Of a stretch of DNA of 56,213 nt, positions 1 through 8,471 are shown piece after piece. Every line of letters begins with the position of its first letter. Within the stretch, counting starts at the first letter, position 1. The position numbers and the translations under genes are program-made. The notes under the pieces were generated by a model. It saw only the letters and a list, made by a program, of their open reading frames with translations, was not told the DNA's origin and did not search any database. Source of the DNA: Chloroflexota bacterium (lineage in GTDB: Bacteria > Chloroflexota > Chloroflexia > QHBQ01 > JADMIH01). The stretch lies in contig JADMIH010000006.1 of the NCBI GenBank assembly GCA_015478675.1, positions 1 to 56,213 on the forward strand, given 5' to 3'.

Positions 1-96
1 GTGGGAAGGTAGGCTGTGGCTGGTGGTTTCTTGCACGCCCCACCTCGGCATTCTACTGACCCCGGGCCCGCTTTCAGTCCAAAACCACTCGTCATA

Positions 97-249
97 GTAA
101 CTGTTCAGAATAGAGGTGCAAGGGCTTTGCCCCTGTACACTCACCAGGGAGAAAGCCCCCTCTCCCATGAAGGGAGAGGGGCATGGGGTGAGGGCGCACC
201 CGCACATTTACATCTTGAACGTTGTTCTACCCCAACCCTGAACAGTTAC
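97..249 (+). mobile_element. MITE copy 1 (12-bp TIR, 8-bp TSD)
   Basis: This is a 153-bp non-coding element. It has perfect 12-bp terminal inverted repeats, GTAACTGTTCAG at 97-108 and CTGAACAGTTAC at 238-249. The flanking 8 bp, tcgtcata (89-96) and ttgtcgta (250-257), match at 6 of 8 positions and look like an aged target duplication. The interior holds a strong palindrome of CCCTCTCCC / GGGAGAGGG around 150-180, shared with the copies at 22502 and 24097. It encodes no transposase. GTAA ends with 8-bp duplications are known for the IS66 family, so mobilisation by an IS66-like transposase is inferred. The short ORF through it is not credible. Confidence 0.75.
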
Positions 250-262
250 TTGTCGTAACTTA

Positions 263-292
263 TTGGACAAATGCTCAACGCAGTGGTATCAT
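263..292 (+). promoter_or_regulatory. Putative sigma70 promoter of the rpoD operon
   Basis: TTGGAC (263-268) and TATCAT (287-292) are separated by 18 bp, just upstream of the 107-aa ORF and rpoD. The -35 box starts 13 bp after the MITE end. The boxes match consensus only moderately. Confidence 0.45.
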
Positions 293-317
293 GTTATCCC
301 AGCAGAGGATGTAAGTA

Positions 318-641
318 ATGGAGCCGATTACAGAGAGACGACGCAGCACGGATGCGCAAACCACGAAGCCGGCAGGTGGGGCACAGGGGCCAACTTTGCC
401 TGTCGAAACGCCGGGCAGCGCGGGCGTGGATATCCCTGCTAGCGTCTGGCCTGAGCCTACTATACTCACCTGGCAAGACCTTGTAGAGCTGCCCGGCCAG
501 ATTTTACCTGAGCAGACACGTATCCACCTCAAGAATGCGGGCAGAGAAGCCACGCTGGCGCTATTTTGCCTCTGGAAAGAATGGTTTAGCCCGCGCCAAA
601 GTTCTACGGACAAAGTTGTAAGGCACATTGAGGTAGAATAG
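318..641 (+). CDS. Hypothetical protein upstream of rpoD (107 aa)
   Basis: I do not recognise this 107-residue protein. The first 45 residues are polar and rich in Pro, Thr and Gly, so probably disordered. The second half (about 50-107) is more ordered, with a WQDLVELPGQ stretch and a helical region containing FCLWKEWF. It has no signal peptide or membrane segment. A GAGG sequence lies about 9 nt before the ATG. The stop is 23 nt before rpoD and both genes probably share the promoter at 263-292. Its position suggests a small regulatory or unrelated protein co-transcribed with the sigma factor. It could also be spurious. Confidence 0.5.
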   Translation: MEPITERRRSTDAQTTKPAGGAQGPTLPVETPGSAGVDIPASVWPEPTILTWQDLVELPGQILPEQTRIHLKNAGREATLALFCLWKEWFSPRQSSTDKVVRHIEVE

Positions 642-664
642 GCGGAAGAAAAAGAGCAAGGAAA

Positions 665-2248
665 ATGCCCAAAGCTACCAACCACCACGACAGCCAGCCG
701 GCTGAGGGACCCAAGAAGAGCGCAGCCTCCGCCACACGGAGCAAGGAGACCCCGGCACCCCCGCGTGGCAAAGGTAAAGCCGGTGCTAAGAGCGCTCCTG
801 TGAATGGCGCGCCCGCTCCCCTTTTTGATGAAGAGCCTGTCTTAGAGCCTACTCTCGGGGCATCTGAGGGAGAAAGAGGTAGCACCACCCTCGACGACCT
901 GGACGCTACGGAGCGCTTTGATCTGAGCGACACCCTCAGCTCCCGGGCCGGAGCTTCCCGCGAGAGCATTGTTGAGCTTCTTGATGAGGCTTATGATAAG
1001 CTCGGCCTCGATGAAGTCGAAGTATCGCAAGCCCCCATTGGCACCCCCAGGCCCAGTCGTATTTCGCCTTCCAAAGGTAACGGCCATTCCACCCCTGTTG
1101 TCGCCCACATGATTGACCTTGACCTGGAAATCCTCGAGGTTGAGGTGCTGGAAGTGTCTTTAGAGGAAGAGATTGAAGGAGGCGAGGAAAGCGAGCCCGA
1201 CGCCGCGGAGCTTGCGCGTGCAGCCGATGAAGTAGCAGAGGTAGAGGTTGAGCGAGCCGAAGATCTTCAAAAAGCCATAGACCGCGCGCTCTCAATGGAG
1301 GGCGTCTCTACCGACGACTCGGTGCGTATCTACCTGCGAGAGATAGGGCGCACCGCCCTTCTCAAATCGCCCGATGAAAGCGCGCTGGCCGAAAAGATGG
1401 TACAGGGGCGCAAGGCGGGAGCAGACCTTGCATCTCTTGACGCACGGCTCGCCGATGGTGAGCTTACTCCAGAAGAGCACCAGGAAGCCATGCGGGAATG
1501 CATGCTGCTCAAAGAGGAAGGCCGTCGGGCTAAAGAGCAGCTTGTGCAGGCCAATCTCCGCCTGGTGGTGAGCATAGCACGGCGATATATCGGCCGTGGG
1601 CTGTCGCTCCTCGATCTCATACAGGAAGGCAACATCGGCCTGATGAAGGCAGCCGACAAGTTCGACTACCGTAAAGGCTTCAAATTCTCCACCTATGCTA
1701 CCTGGTGGATACGCCAGGCCATCACCCGCGCTATATCAGACCAGAGCCGCACGATCCGCCTGCCTGTGCATGTCACGGAGATGGTCACCCGGCTGCGCCG
1801 CAAGGCCCATGAGCTACAGCAGCTACTGCTACGAGAGCCGACCGAGGAAGAGTTGGGCGAAGCGCTTAACATGCCCGCGGAAAGGGTGCGTAAGATACTC
1901 GACATGGCCCGCCACCCGGCTTCACTGGACGCTCCTATGGAAGAAGGAGAAGACAGCTTCCTGGGCGACTTCATACCGGATGAAGGCACCGGCGCGCCTG
2001 AAGAAGAGGCTTCTCGCCAGATGCTCAAAGAGCAAGTTGACGACATACTGCGTAAGCTGACCGACCGCGAGCGGCTTATCCTCCAGATGCGCTATGGCCT
2101 GACTGATGACCGCCCGCGCACTTTGGAGGAAGTGGCTAAGGAGTTCGGTATCACCCGCGAGCGCATCCGCCAGATCGAAACGCGCATCTTGCGCAAACTG
2201 CGCTATGCCCGCTACGGTGCAAGCAAGCTACGTGGCTACCTGGACTAG
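665..2248 (+). CDS. rpoD: Primary RNA polymerase sigma factor RpoD/SigA
   Basis: This 527-aa sigma70 directs RNA polymerase to housekeeping promoters. Residues 1-210 are a low-complexity extension rich in Ala/Pro and then Glu/Asp, replacing the usual region 1.1. Region 1.2 starts near residue 217 (DDSVRIYLREIG). Regions 2.1-2.4 follow at about 290-365, including LLDLIQEGNIGLMKA and the -10 recognition stretch FSTYATWWIRQAI. Region 3 comes next, then region 4 with the HTH ITRERIRQIE near 495 and the YLD C-terminus typical of primary sigma factors. The start has AAGGAAA just upstream. Complete region 4.2 and the size argue for the primary sigma rather than an alternative one. Confidence 0.96.
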   Translation: MPKATNHHDSQPAEGPKKSAASATRSKETPAPPRGKGKAGAKSAPVNGAPAPLFDEEPVLEPTLGASEGERGSTTLDDLDATERFDLSDTLSSRAGASRESIVELLDEAYDKLGLDEVEVSQAPIGTPRPSRISPSKGNGHSTPVVAHMIDLDLEILEVEVLEVSLEEEIEGGEESEPDAAELARAADEVAEVEVERAEDLQKAIDRALSMEGVSTDDSVRIYLREIGRTALLKSPDESALAEKMVQGRKAGADLASLDARLADGELTPEEHQEAMRECMLLKEEGRRAKEQLVQANLRLVVSIARRYIGRGLSLLDLIQEGNIGLMKAADKFDYRKGFKFSTYATWWIRQAITRAISDQSRTIRLPVHVTEMVTRLRRKAHELQQLLLREPTEEELGEALNMPAERVRKILDMARHPASLDAPMEEGEDSFLGDFIPDEGTGAPEEEASRQMLKEQVDDILRKLTDRERLILQMRYGLTDDRPRTLEEVAKEFGITRERIRQIETRILRKLRYARYGASKLRGYLD

Positions 2249-2390
2249 CCCGTTGCCTCGGCAATGTGCGGCCAATCAAAGCCTGCCTACATCGCGGAAC
2301 TATCCTGACCTGCGAGATAGCAGCTTGCCTTACAGCCGGCGAGTGACGACCGCCGGTTGCCGCGTACGGTGAGCATCACTAGAAAAGTAT

Positions 2391-4436
2391 ATGATGAAGT
2401 TATCTAAGAAGCACACCGGCTTGCTGGCTCTGCTAGTGCTGTGTGTCGTAGCGCTTGGCCTGGGGGCAACCTACCTGGCGGGCGACGCCAACAAGCTCAC
2501 TTCCAACACAAACGTGGGCAACCCTGATGAGTGGCCCACCTACATGTATGATGCTGCGCGCAGCGGCTTCAACTCGGCGGAGACGCGCCTATCGCCTGAT
2601 AACGCTTCAAAGCTGAAGCTGGTCTGGAAGCAGAAGCTCGGTAACGTGCTGGCCGCGCAACCTATAGTAAAAGGTGGGTTGATATATCTTGGCTCCTGGG
2701 ATGGCTTCATGTACGCCCTCAATGTCGCTGACGGCTCGGTAAAGTGGAAGGCTAACCTGGGGCAGACCACCTCTAAGAGGTGCGTGCCCCAAACGGCAGG
2801 CGTCACTTCAGCCCCTGTCGTCACCGACAAGGCGCTTTACGTGGGTGGCGGTGACCAGTACCTGTATGCTCTCGACCCGCAAACAGGAAGCACCCTCTGG
2901 AAGTTTCAGACGGGCGACAACAGCGAGACCGGTGGGGCATACAACTGGGCATCACCCCTACTTTACGGCGGCAGGATTTACTACGGCATCGCAGCCCTCT
3001 GCGACAGGCCCTTCCCGTACGCGCAAGTCTTCGGTGTCAACGCCGAGACCGGCAAGGCCGAGATGCAGTCGAGCTTCGTGTCCCAGGGCCAGAAGGGAGG
3101 AGGTCTATGGACCTCACCAATGGTGGACCAGGCAACGGGTAATATCTATGTAACCACAGCCTCCGGCGACTTCTATATTCCCAACAGCTACAGCATTGCC
3201 CGGCTTGATAAGAACACCCTCAAGGTCATGGATGCCTGGCAAATACCAATATCAGAGCAGGTATTCGATGGTGATTGGGGCACGACCCCCACACTCTTTC
3301 AGGACCGCGACGGCAAAACCATGGTGGGCGCAGCCGCCAAGAACGGCTACTATTACGCCTTCCGTGCAGATAAACTCGTGGCAGGACCCGTATGGAGCAC
3401 ACAGGTAGCGGATGGCGGCTCGTGTCCTCAGTGCGGTGAAGGAGATGTTTCGTCGAGCGTATACGCCTATAACACCATCTATGCGGCGGCGGGCTACCTG
3501 TCGCTCGGGACGGCGCAGAAGTTCGCGGGCACAGTTCACGCGCTCGACCCCACAACGGGTGCCGTAAAGTGGATACACCCCACCAGCGGGTCAGTGCTGC
3601 CTGCCCTTGCTGCCGCCAACGGCCTCGTAGTGGCTGCGGGTGATGACACCGTTGAGGTATTAAACGCCTCCACAGGCGACCTGTTGTGGGAGTACGCTAC
3701 GGGCGGAACAATCTACGCGCCGACCACTATCGCGGGGGGCGTCTTATACGTGGCCTCTAACGATGGTTATCTTTACGCATTCAGCGCCGGGCCTTACACA
3801 GGTAACTCGTCGCCTTACAAGGTGGCGCAGGTAGGTAGCAATCCACCTAACTTCGCTCCTTTCCGCAAGCCTCTGCTCGCTCCCAGGCTAGTAGGCGCGG
3901 AGCAATGCTTCAACGACACAAAGTATTGTGTGCGTGGCGGCTTCCTCGACTTCTGGAAGGCCAACGGCGGCCTGGCACGCTTTGGACCCGCCGTGACCGA
4001 TGAGTTGAGCGAAGCAGGTCGTACCGTGCAGTACTTCCGCGATGCCGTGCTGGAAATTGGGCCTGATCCTGACGAGAAAGGCCCTCAAATCAGGCTCAGC
4101 AAGCTAGATTTCCGCCTCTTCTATTACACTCCTACGGACACGCGTTTTGACCCCGCGCAACCTATCTCCGGCTCTACTTACATGCCTGAGACTCGCCACA
4201 ATATTTCCGAGCCTTTTCTTTCCTACTGGCGCTCTCATGGCGATGTGACTGCCCTCGGCTACCCTGTCAGCGAAGCATTAGACGAGTACAATCCCATAGA
4301 CGACCAGACCCGGCGTGTGCAATACTTTGAGCGGTCAAGGCTCGAGGTGACCAAAAGTTCTAATGGTACTGAGCAAGTAACTCTGGGCGCGCTTGGCTTG
4401 CAGCGATACTTGCAGCGATATGGCACGCTTCCGTGA
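2391..4436 (+). CDS. Exported PQQ-like beta-propeller protein with C-terminal W/GG/QYFER repeats
   Basis: This is a 681-aa surface or secreted protein. Residues 1-30 form a signal peptide or signal anchor (KKHTG followed by LLALLVLCVVALGLG). Residues about 45-460 are WD40/PQQ-like beta-propeller blades with repeats such as YALDPQTGSTLWKF, VYALNVADGSVKW and VEVLNASTGDLLWEY, as in quinoprotein dehydrogenases and BamB-like proteins. I cannot confirm a PQQ-binding or catalytic site. Residues about 500-680 carry two copies of a repeat with F..FWKANGGLARFG, GYPVSEAL and VQYFERSRLE. The sulfatase at 53234 carries the same repeat. The gene stands alone downstream of rpoD. Confidence 0.85.
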   Translation: MMKLSKKHTGLLALLVLCVVALGLGATYLAGDANKLTSNTNVGNPDEWPTYMYDAARSGFNSAETRLSPDNASKLKLVWKQKLGNVLAAQPIVKGGLIYLGSWDGFMYALNVADGSVKWKANLGQTTSKRCVPQTAGVTSAPVVTDKALYVGGGDQYLYALDPQTGSTLWKFQTGDNSETGGAYNWASPLLYGGRIYYGIAALCDRPFPYAQVFGVNAETGKAEMQSSFVSQGQKGGGLWTSPMVDQATGNIYVTTASGDFYIPNSYSIARLDKNTLKVMDAWQIPISEQVFDGDWGTTPTLFQDRDGKTMVGAAAKNGYYYAFRADKLVAGPVWSTQVADGGSCPQCGEGDVSSSVYAYNTIYAAAGYLSLGTAQKFAGTVHALDPTTGAVKWIHPTSGSVLPALAAANGLVVAAGDDTVEVLNASTGDLLWEYATGGTIYAPTTIAGGVLYVASNDGYLYAFSAGPYTGNSSPYKVAQVGSNPPNFAPFRKPLLAPRLVGAEQCFNDTKYCVRGGFLDFWKANGGLARFGPAVTDELSEAGRTVQYFRDAVLEIGPDPDEKGPQIRLSKLDFRLFYYTPTDTRFDPAQPISGSTYMPETRHNISEPFLSYWRSHGDVTALGYPVSEALDEYNPIDDQTRRVQYFERSRLEVTKSSNGTEQVTLGALGLQRYLQRYGTLP

Positions 4437-4626
4437 CCTCTGGCCCGCATCAGCGCCATTGCTAACCATTGCGTAATCACGCCGCGGCTATGAGGCTGGA
4501 CGACAGACGGCAGGTGACCGTATAAGCTCCGCCTCTATATCTTTCTACCCTTTAAATCCCACCTCACTTTGCTCACAGGGCTGCCGAAACGGATCGTGCA
4601 ATTTAGAACAAAATAGCCTTATCTAC
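4437..4626. other. Intergenic region before the 4768 gene
   Basis: Nothing gene-like is visible. The stretch becomes AT-rich towards the promoter at 4627 and I find no convincing hairpin terminator for the upstream gene. Confidence 0.5.
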
Positions 4627-4655
4627 TTGACAAATAAGAACATATTTGCTATAAT
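4627..4655 (+). promoter_or_regulatory. Perfect-consensus sigma70 promoter
   Basis: TTGACA (4627-4632) and TATAAT (4650-4655) are separated by exactly 17 bp in an AT-rich stretch. This is the best promoter in the window and drives the gene at 4768 through a leader of about 105 nt that ends in AGGAGGC. Confidence 0.85.
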
Positions 4656-4767
4656 CTTAGTACAAGAAGTGAGTGAGCAAGCATCTGCTGAGGGGTTTGC
4701 AAGCTCGCTGAAAGTAGTCGAAAAGTAGAGCTGAGTTTGAGATTTAGAGCTTAGGAGGCAAGAGTAA

Positions 4768-5676
4768 ATGAGCGCCAAGAAAAGAGCAGAGTTCCCGGTT
4801 GACGATGTAGAGGGTGAAGGCACCCAACAAGTAGCTGCCACGGGCTTCGCAGATGACCAGCAAGGCGGAAATTCAACGCACGGGTCCATCGCGAAGCCTG
4901 CGGTAAAGAGCGGAACATCGCCCGCAGCCCAGCCATTTGATCCTACACAGTACCTCAGCAACTTTGATGGCCGTGACTACCTTGAAGTAAAGTGGCGGCT
5001 CCTCTGGCTGCGCAGCCAGCACCCCGATGCTCGCATGACCACCGAGATTGTGCAGCACAACGAGGAGAGCGGCTTCGCCCTCTTCCGAGCCGAAGTTGAA
5101 GTGCCGAATGGCGGCAAAGCCACCGGCTGGGGCTCCGAGACTGTGCGCGACTTCCACGACTATATAGAAGCCGCCGAGACAAAGGCTCTTGGCCGTGCCC
5201 TCGCGGCTCTCGGCTTCGGAACACAGTTCTGCCAGGACTTCGACTTCTCATCTAACGCACGCCCCGGCACCAAACAGGTGGTAGATGCCCCTGTCAACCT
5301 TGCGGAACCGCGCAATATCATTGACCGAGCTAGCAACTTCGCCCGCAACACTAAGGGTAACAGCGGCAATGGGGCTGCCAGGGAAACTAACTCGTGGGGC
5401 TTCAAATCTGCCGCGCCGAGCAACGGAGGCCGCATGCCCGCCCAGGACGACGACTTCGACAGGCTGCCCGCCGCGTCGGAGGCGTCACCCAACGGCTTCC
5501 AGGCTACAGAGAAACAGGTTAAGGCGATATATGCTATTGGCCGAGCCAGCAAGCGACTCTCCGAGAGCCAGGTAGATGACCGCTGTGATGAGGTATTCGG
5601 TGTACGACCTACCGAGCTTACCAAAGCAGAGGCCTCACAGTTCATAGACATGCTCAAAGGTGAAGCCGCAGCCTAA
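4768..5676 (+). CDS. Possible phage-type single-strand annealing/DNA-binding protein
   Basis: This 302-aa cytoplasmic protein has a polar N-terminus. A conserved-looking core (about 55-150) contains YLEVKWRLLWL, a GWGSETV strand and the helix AETKALGRALAALGFGTQF. The AET-ALGRAL helix resembles uncharacterised phage recombination proteins of the Rad52/ERF type, but I cannot confirm that by eye. A long disordered linker (about 165-245) leads to a C-terminal domain (about 250-300, TEKQVKAIYAIGRA ... AEASQFIDMLK) that recurs at the ends of recombination proteins. The start follows AGGAGGC with 8-nt spacing and the promoter is perfect consensus, implying strong expression. A small HTH protein follows 60 nt later. 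It may be a domesticated phage gene. Confidence 0.55.
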   Translation: MSAKKRAEFPVDDVEGEGTQQVAATGFADDQQGGNSTHGSIAKPAVKSGTSPAAQPFDPTQYLSNFDGRDYLEVKWRLLWLRSQHPDARMTTEIVQHNEESGFALFRAEVEVPNGGKATGWGSETVRDFHDYIEAAETKALGRALAALGFGTQFCQDFDFSSNARPGTKQVVDAPVNLAEPRNIIDRASNFARNTKGNSGNGAARETNSWGFKSAAPSNGGRMPAQDDDFDRLPAASEASPNGFQATEKQVKAIYAIGRASKRLSESQVDDRCDEVFGVRPTELTKAEASQFIDMLKGEAAA

Positions 5677-5736
5677 TGGAGAGAAGTAGAGCAGGTGGGG
5701 CGAATGGCGCGCACCCACACAAAGCGGGAGAGAGAT

Positions 5737-5997
5737 ATGAGCGATGAGATGTACACAACCAAACAAGCCGCCCTCTACCTGGGTGTGACGGAAGCCGACG
5801 TGAGGTTGGCAGTTCGGGAAGGGAAGCTGCGCGCCTGGAATATGCCGATGCAGCGCGGATTGCTGGTACGCAAAGGCGACTTGTTGCGCTTCCGCGAGCC
5901 TGCGGGCCGCAGCTCCCTCACGCGCCAGCTTTCCCTCTTTACCGCTGACCAGCGTGGTGCAGCCCCAACGCCAGAGCGGGACAGCAACGTGGCTTAG
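5737..5997 (+). CDS. Small excisionase-like helix-turn-helix protein
   Basis: This protein of about 86 aa is a MerR/excisionase-type winged HTH: MYTTKQAALYLGVTEADVRLAVREG fits the usual 'T.keaA.yLgvs...v..ai..G.L' pattern, followed by a wing (WNMPMQRGLLVRKGDLLRF). I chose the ATG at 5737 (MSDEM) because GGGAGAG precedes it. An in-frame ATG at 5695 would add 14 basic residues. It lies 60 nt after the possible annealing protein and a terminator follows. It probably binds DNA, but its target is not evident. Confidence 0.7.
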   Translation: MSDEMYTTKQAALYLGVTEADVRLAVREGKLRAWNMPMQRGLLVRKGDLLRFREPAGRSSLTRQLSLFTADQRGAAPTPERDSNVA

Positions 5998-6023
5998 CAG
6001 GTAGTGCTGTCCTGTCCACGGCT

Positions 6024-6095
6024 AGGCAGAGGAAACGCCGTCCTTATGGGTGTGTAATTCCCAGGACATCGAGCTTCCTCTGCCTTTTCTGTTTC
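6024..6095 (+). terminator. Branched rho-independent terminator
   Basis: GGCAGAGGAA (6025-6034) pairs with TTCCTCTGCC (6075-6084) and is followed by TTTTCTGTTT. A second hairpin, GTCCT...GGG / CCC-AGGAC, is nested in the loop. It ends the 4768-5997 unit. Confidence 0.7.
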
Positions 6096-6266
6096 CCTTG
6101 CTGTTGCATGAGGGCCCGCAGGTGCGCGTCACAGCTACTTTCGGGCAGTACATTAGTCCCGAAATTAAGCCGAAACTATTGCCGCCGCTGTGCCTCTAAT
6201 GTAAGATAAGTTCATCGGGCGTCTGGCCGCCACGTCTATTACGCCTAGTTTCGCGAGGTAAGAATC

Positions 6267-6875
6267 ATGCAGACAAATGTTGTTGACGCTACAACTGAGA
6301 GGGGAGATGCGGCAGACGCCATGCGGCGCGGTATAGCTGCGGCGCAGGCAGGCAATAAGGCTGCTGCTCATGATATTTTCCAGCAACTTGCCTCAACACA
6401 CCCCTCTGAGGCTGAGGTATGGGTGTGGCTTGGTGGCACAAGCCAGGACCTGGATGAAGCAGAGCTAGCTTTTTCACGCGCTCACTCCCTCGACCCTTCT
6501 AACGAAGAAGCGGCTCTGGGCTTGCGCTGGGTCACTTTGCGCCGGCCAGTGAACGCACAGAGTGCTACGCTCTTCGCTCCTGTCGAAGCTCCTGCCTATA
6601 AAAGCTCCTACGGGGCCGCAGTACCCGCGCCTGAGCCGGCACCGACCGCAGCTGGCGCTGGCGCTTCTGAAGCTGCATACCTGGGAGAGGAAGTTTTGCC
6701 TTATGATCCCAATAGAGAAACATCTGTTGTGAGCGAGCAGAGCAGGCAACGCGTGACTTCATCTGCCTCTCGACGTGGCCTCTTATCACTAAGCCCCGGC
6801 AAGGCCCTGATCATCCTAGCGATCATTTGCTACCTGATAATCTTTGCCTGGCTGCTGACAAACGTACCGCGCTAA
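6267..6875 (+). CDS. TPR-like protein with C-terminal membrane anchor
   Basis: This 202-aa protein has tetratricopeptide-like helices in residues about 15-95 (AMRRGIAAAQAGNKAAAHDIFQQL, EAEVWVWLGG, EAELAFSRAHSLDPSNEEA). A Pro/Ala-rich linker (about 105-165) leads to a single C-terminal transmembrane helix (KALIILAIICYLIIFAWLL) with a short tail. The topology suggests a cytoplasmic TPR scaffold tethered to the membrane. No enzymatic motif is present. It stands alone, downstream of a terminator and about 190 bp before rsfS. The partner is unknown. Confidence 0.75.
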   Translation: MQTNVVDATTERGDAADAMRRGIAAAQAGNKAAAHDIFQQLASTHPSEAEVWVWLGGTSQDLDEAELAFSRAHSLDPSNEEAALGLRWVTLRRPVNAQSATLFAPVEAPAYKSSYGAAVPAPEPAPTAAGAGASEAAYLGEEVLPYDPNRETSVVSEQSRQRVTSSASRRGLLSLSPGKALIILAIICYLIIFAWLLTNVPR

Positions 6876-7052
6876 CAGCCCGGCAATCAATAAGACTACC
6901 CAATGCTCCGGCCCAAAGCTGGAGCGTTGCGCGTTACGCGAGCAATATGATGCCGAGGGCTTCAAGGTCAGGGTTAATGGCTAATCCTTGTTGCCTGTTG
7001 TTTTGCTTAGCGCCTGTTTTCCAATCATACATGGCACACATAGGAAGGATGG

Positions 7053-7058
7053 TATAAT
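7053..7058 (+). promoter_or_regulatory. TATAAT -10 element just upstream of rsfS
   Basis: A perfect TATAAT ends 10 bp before the ATG at 7069. Transcription would start near 7065, leaving almost no leader for that ATG. No good -35 box is visible. Confidence 0.5.
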
Positions 7059-7068
7059 ATAAGAGACA

Positions 7069-7458
7069 ATGACATACAGGGGCATACAGGCAAAGCGAAG
7101 GGGAGGTATTGTACTGGAAGCGAACGAGTTGGCGCGTAAAGTGGTCGAGATTGCCTCAGACCGCAAAGCGGAAGATATTGTGATGCTTGATATAAGCAAA
7201 GTGTCTATTATTGCTGATTACTTTGTCATCTGCACGGGCACAAGCGACAGGCAGGTGCGGGCTATAGCCCGAGAGATAGACGAGCAGCTTGGGAAGGACG
7301 GCGTCAATCCTATCAACATAGAAGGGCTGGTCGAAGCCAGATGGGTGCTAATGGATTATGGAGCCGTGTTAGTACATGTCTTTGATCCGGCCACACGCGA
7401 TTTTTACCGTCTTGAGCAGCTTTGGGCGGCTGCGCAGCCGGTGCTGGTAGTGCAATAA
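7069..7458 (+). CDS. rsfS: Ribosome silencing factor RsfS (Iojap family)
   Basis: RsfS binds ribosomal protein L14 and blocks joining of the ribosomal subunits when translation is down-regulated. The 129-aa product contains the whole family domain: ELARKVVEIASDRKAEDIVMLDI, the core IADYFVICTGTSDRQVRAIA, and the C-terminal WVLMDYGAVLVHVFDPATRDFYRLEQLW. Family members normally begin at the equivalent of 'LEANELARK' (residue 16). A strong GGGGAGGT lies 6-7 nt before the CTG at 7114, whereas the ATG at 7069 has no good Shine-Dalgarno and sits almost on the predicted transcription start. A CTG start is therefore possible. Coordinates keep the ATG. Confidence 0.93.
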   Translation: MTYRGIQAKRRGGIVLEANELARKVVEIASDRKAEDIVMLDISKVSIIADYFVICTGTSDRQVRAIAREIDEQLGKDGVNPINIEGLVEARWVLMDYGAVLVHVFDPATRDFYRLEQLWAAAQPVLVVQ

Positions 7459-7525
7459 CACCGCAGTAACATGGTAGTTACAATAGCAGTATATAGCTTC
7501 TTACGCCCTATGGGAGGAAAGCCAT

Positions 7526-7789
7526 ATGCAGGTTAAAACAGAACGCGGCCTCTTAAACATAGGCAACAGTCCACGACCCCCCATTCATGTCTCTATCGCA
7601 CCGAAGTCCTTTTCGGGCTATCTGGTGGTGGGGCTTGGCATTGGGGTAATCTTCGGGTTTGCCCTCGGCTCGGTGGTGACATTGCTTACGGGTGAGAAGA
7701 GTCTCCTCTTCGCACAGAGTCTGTGGGACCGACTCAAAAGGGCCAATGAGGACGAAGACCGAGTGCACTTTGAGCTGTTGCTGCAATAG
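7526..7789 (+). CDS. Small single-pass membrane protein (87 aa)
   Basis: I do not recognise this 87-aa protein. A GGGAGGAAAG Shine-Dalgarno sequence precedes the ATG. Residues 1-30 are polar, about 31-56 form one transmembrane helix (YLVVGLGIGVIFGFALGSVVTLL), and the rest is a charged cytoplasmic or external tail (LWDRLKRANEDEDRV). It follows rsfS by 67 nt on the same strand and converges on the FmdB-family gene. Its function is unknown. Confidence 0.65.
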   Translation: MQVKTERGLLNIGNSPRPPIHVSIAPKSFSGYLVVGLGIGVIFGFALGSVVTLLTGEKSLLFAQSLWDRLKRANEDEDRVHFELLLQ

Positions 7790-7886
7790 CCGCCGCGCAC
7801 AACGGCAAGATACGTTCCTCAGGGAAGGGTCAGGAGATGGGTGTTCTATTACCTGGATGTAGAGGAAGGGTCTAACCACAGGTCTG

Positions 7887-8354
7887 CTAGCCCAAACCTA
7901 TAGATGCAGGCCCGAAGTCGTCATCACCGAAGTCACCGACTTCATCTCCACCTCCAGCCATGCCGCCGATAGCGTCCATATCTATATCTCCCATTACCTT
8001 ATCAGGGTCTTCTCCTTTTTCGATGCGGGTCAGCGCCTGGTCGAACTCAGGCCCCATATCCATTTCCTCGCCCATGTTATCCTTCATGCGGCGTGCCCAT
8101 CTCGCCACCGAGCGCGGGTCGTCTTCGTTCAGCCCCTCCATGAGGCTATCAGGATCGTCCGATAGATCGTTGATGCTTGCATCACCGGCGCGTAGCATAG
8201 TAACACGCGACATCTGACGTGTGAGCTTTAAGCTGCCGCAGCGTGGGCAAGTTGCCTCGCCCGCCGCTATACGCCGCTCGGCGGCCTGAAAGCTAGGGAA
8301 GAAAATGCTGACCAGCCTCTTGCAGTCTGCACATTTGTATTCATAAATAGGCAT
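7887..8354 (-). CDS. FmdB-family zinc-ribbon protein
   Basis: This 155-aa protein begins with the signature MPIYEYKCADC. A CxxC pair at residues 8/11 and a second at 36/39 (CPRCG) form the zinc ribbon of the FmdB/CxxC regulatory family. Residues about 55-155 are an acidic tail ending in Gly/Asp-rich sequence. FmdB proteins are proposed regulators, but direct evidence for their action is scarce, so only family membership is secure. It is encoded convergently to the small membrane protein. Confidence 0.85.
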   Translation of the reverse strand: MPIYEYKCADCKRLVSIFFPSFQAAERRIAAGEATCPRCGSLKLTRQMSRVTMLRAGDASINDLSDDPDSLMEGLNEDDPRSVARWARRMKDNMGEEMDMGPEFDQALTRIEKGEDPDKVMGDIDMDAIGGMAGGGDEVGDFGDDDFGPASIGLG

Positions 8355-8471
8355 CTTTGTTCTATCCCCTCCATTTTTCGTAGCATCGTATTGTAACTTA
8401 GCGGTAAAGAGGGTGCAAGGTCGCTATCCTTCGTAACTGTTCGCACAGCATAAATACAACGCGTGCTATGC

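Noticed and set aside
16..258. 80-aa ORF at the window start
   Set aside because: It reads through the MITE and its palindrome; no Shine-Dalgarno and low-complexity product.
2330..2360. Terminator after rpoD
   Set aside because: CCGGCG/CGCCGG forms a 6-bp stem but no T-tract follows.
8425..8470. MITE copy upstream of the GNAT gene
   Set aside because: Only one end-like sequence (GTAACTGTTCGC) is present; no partner end or target duplication.
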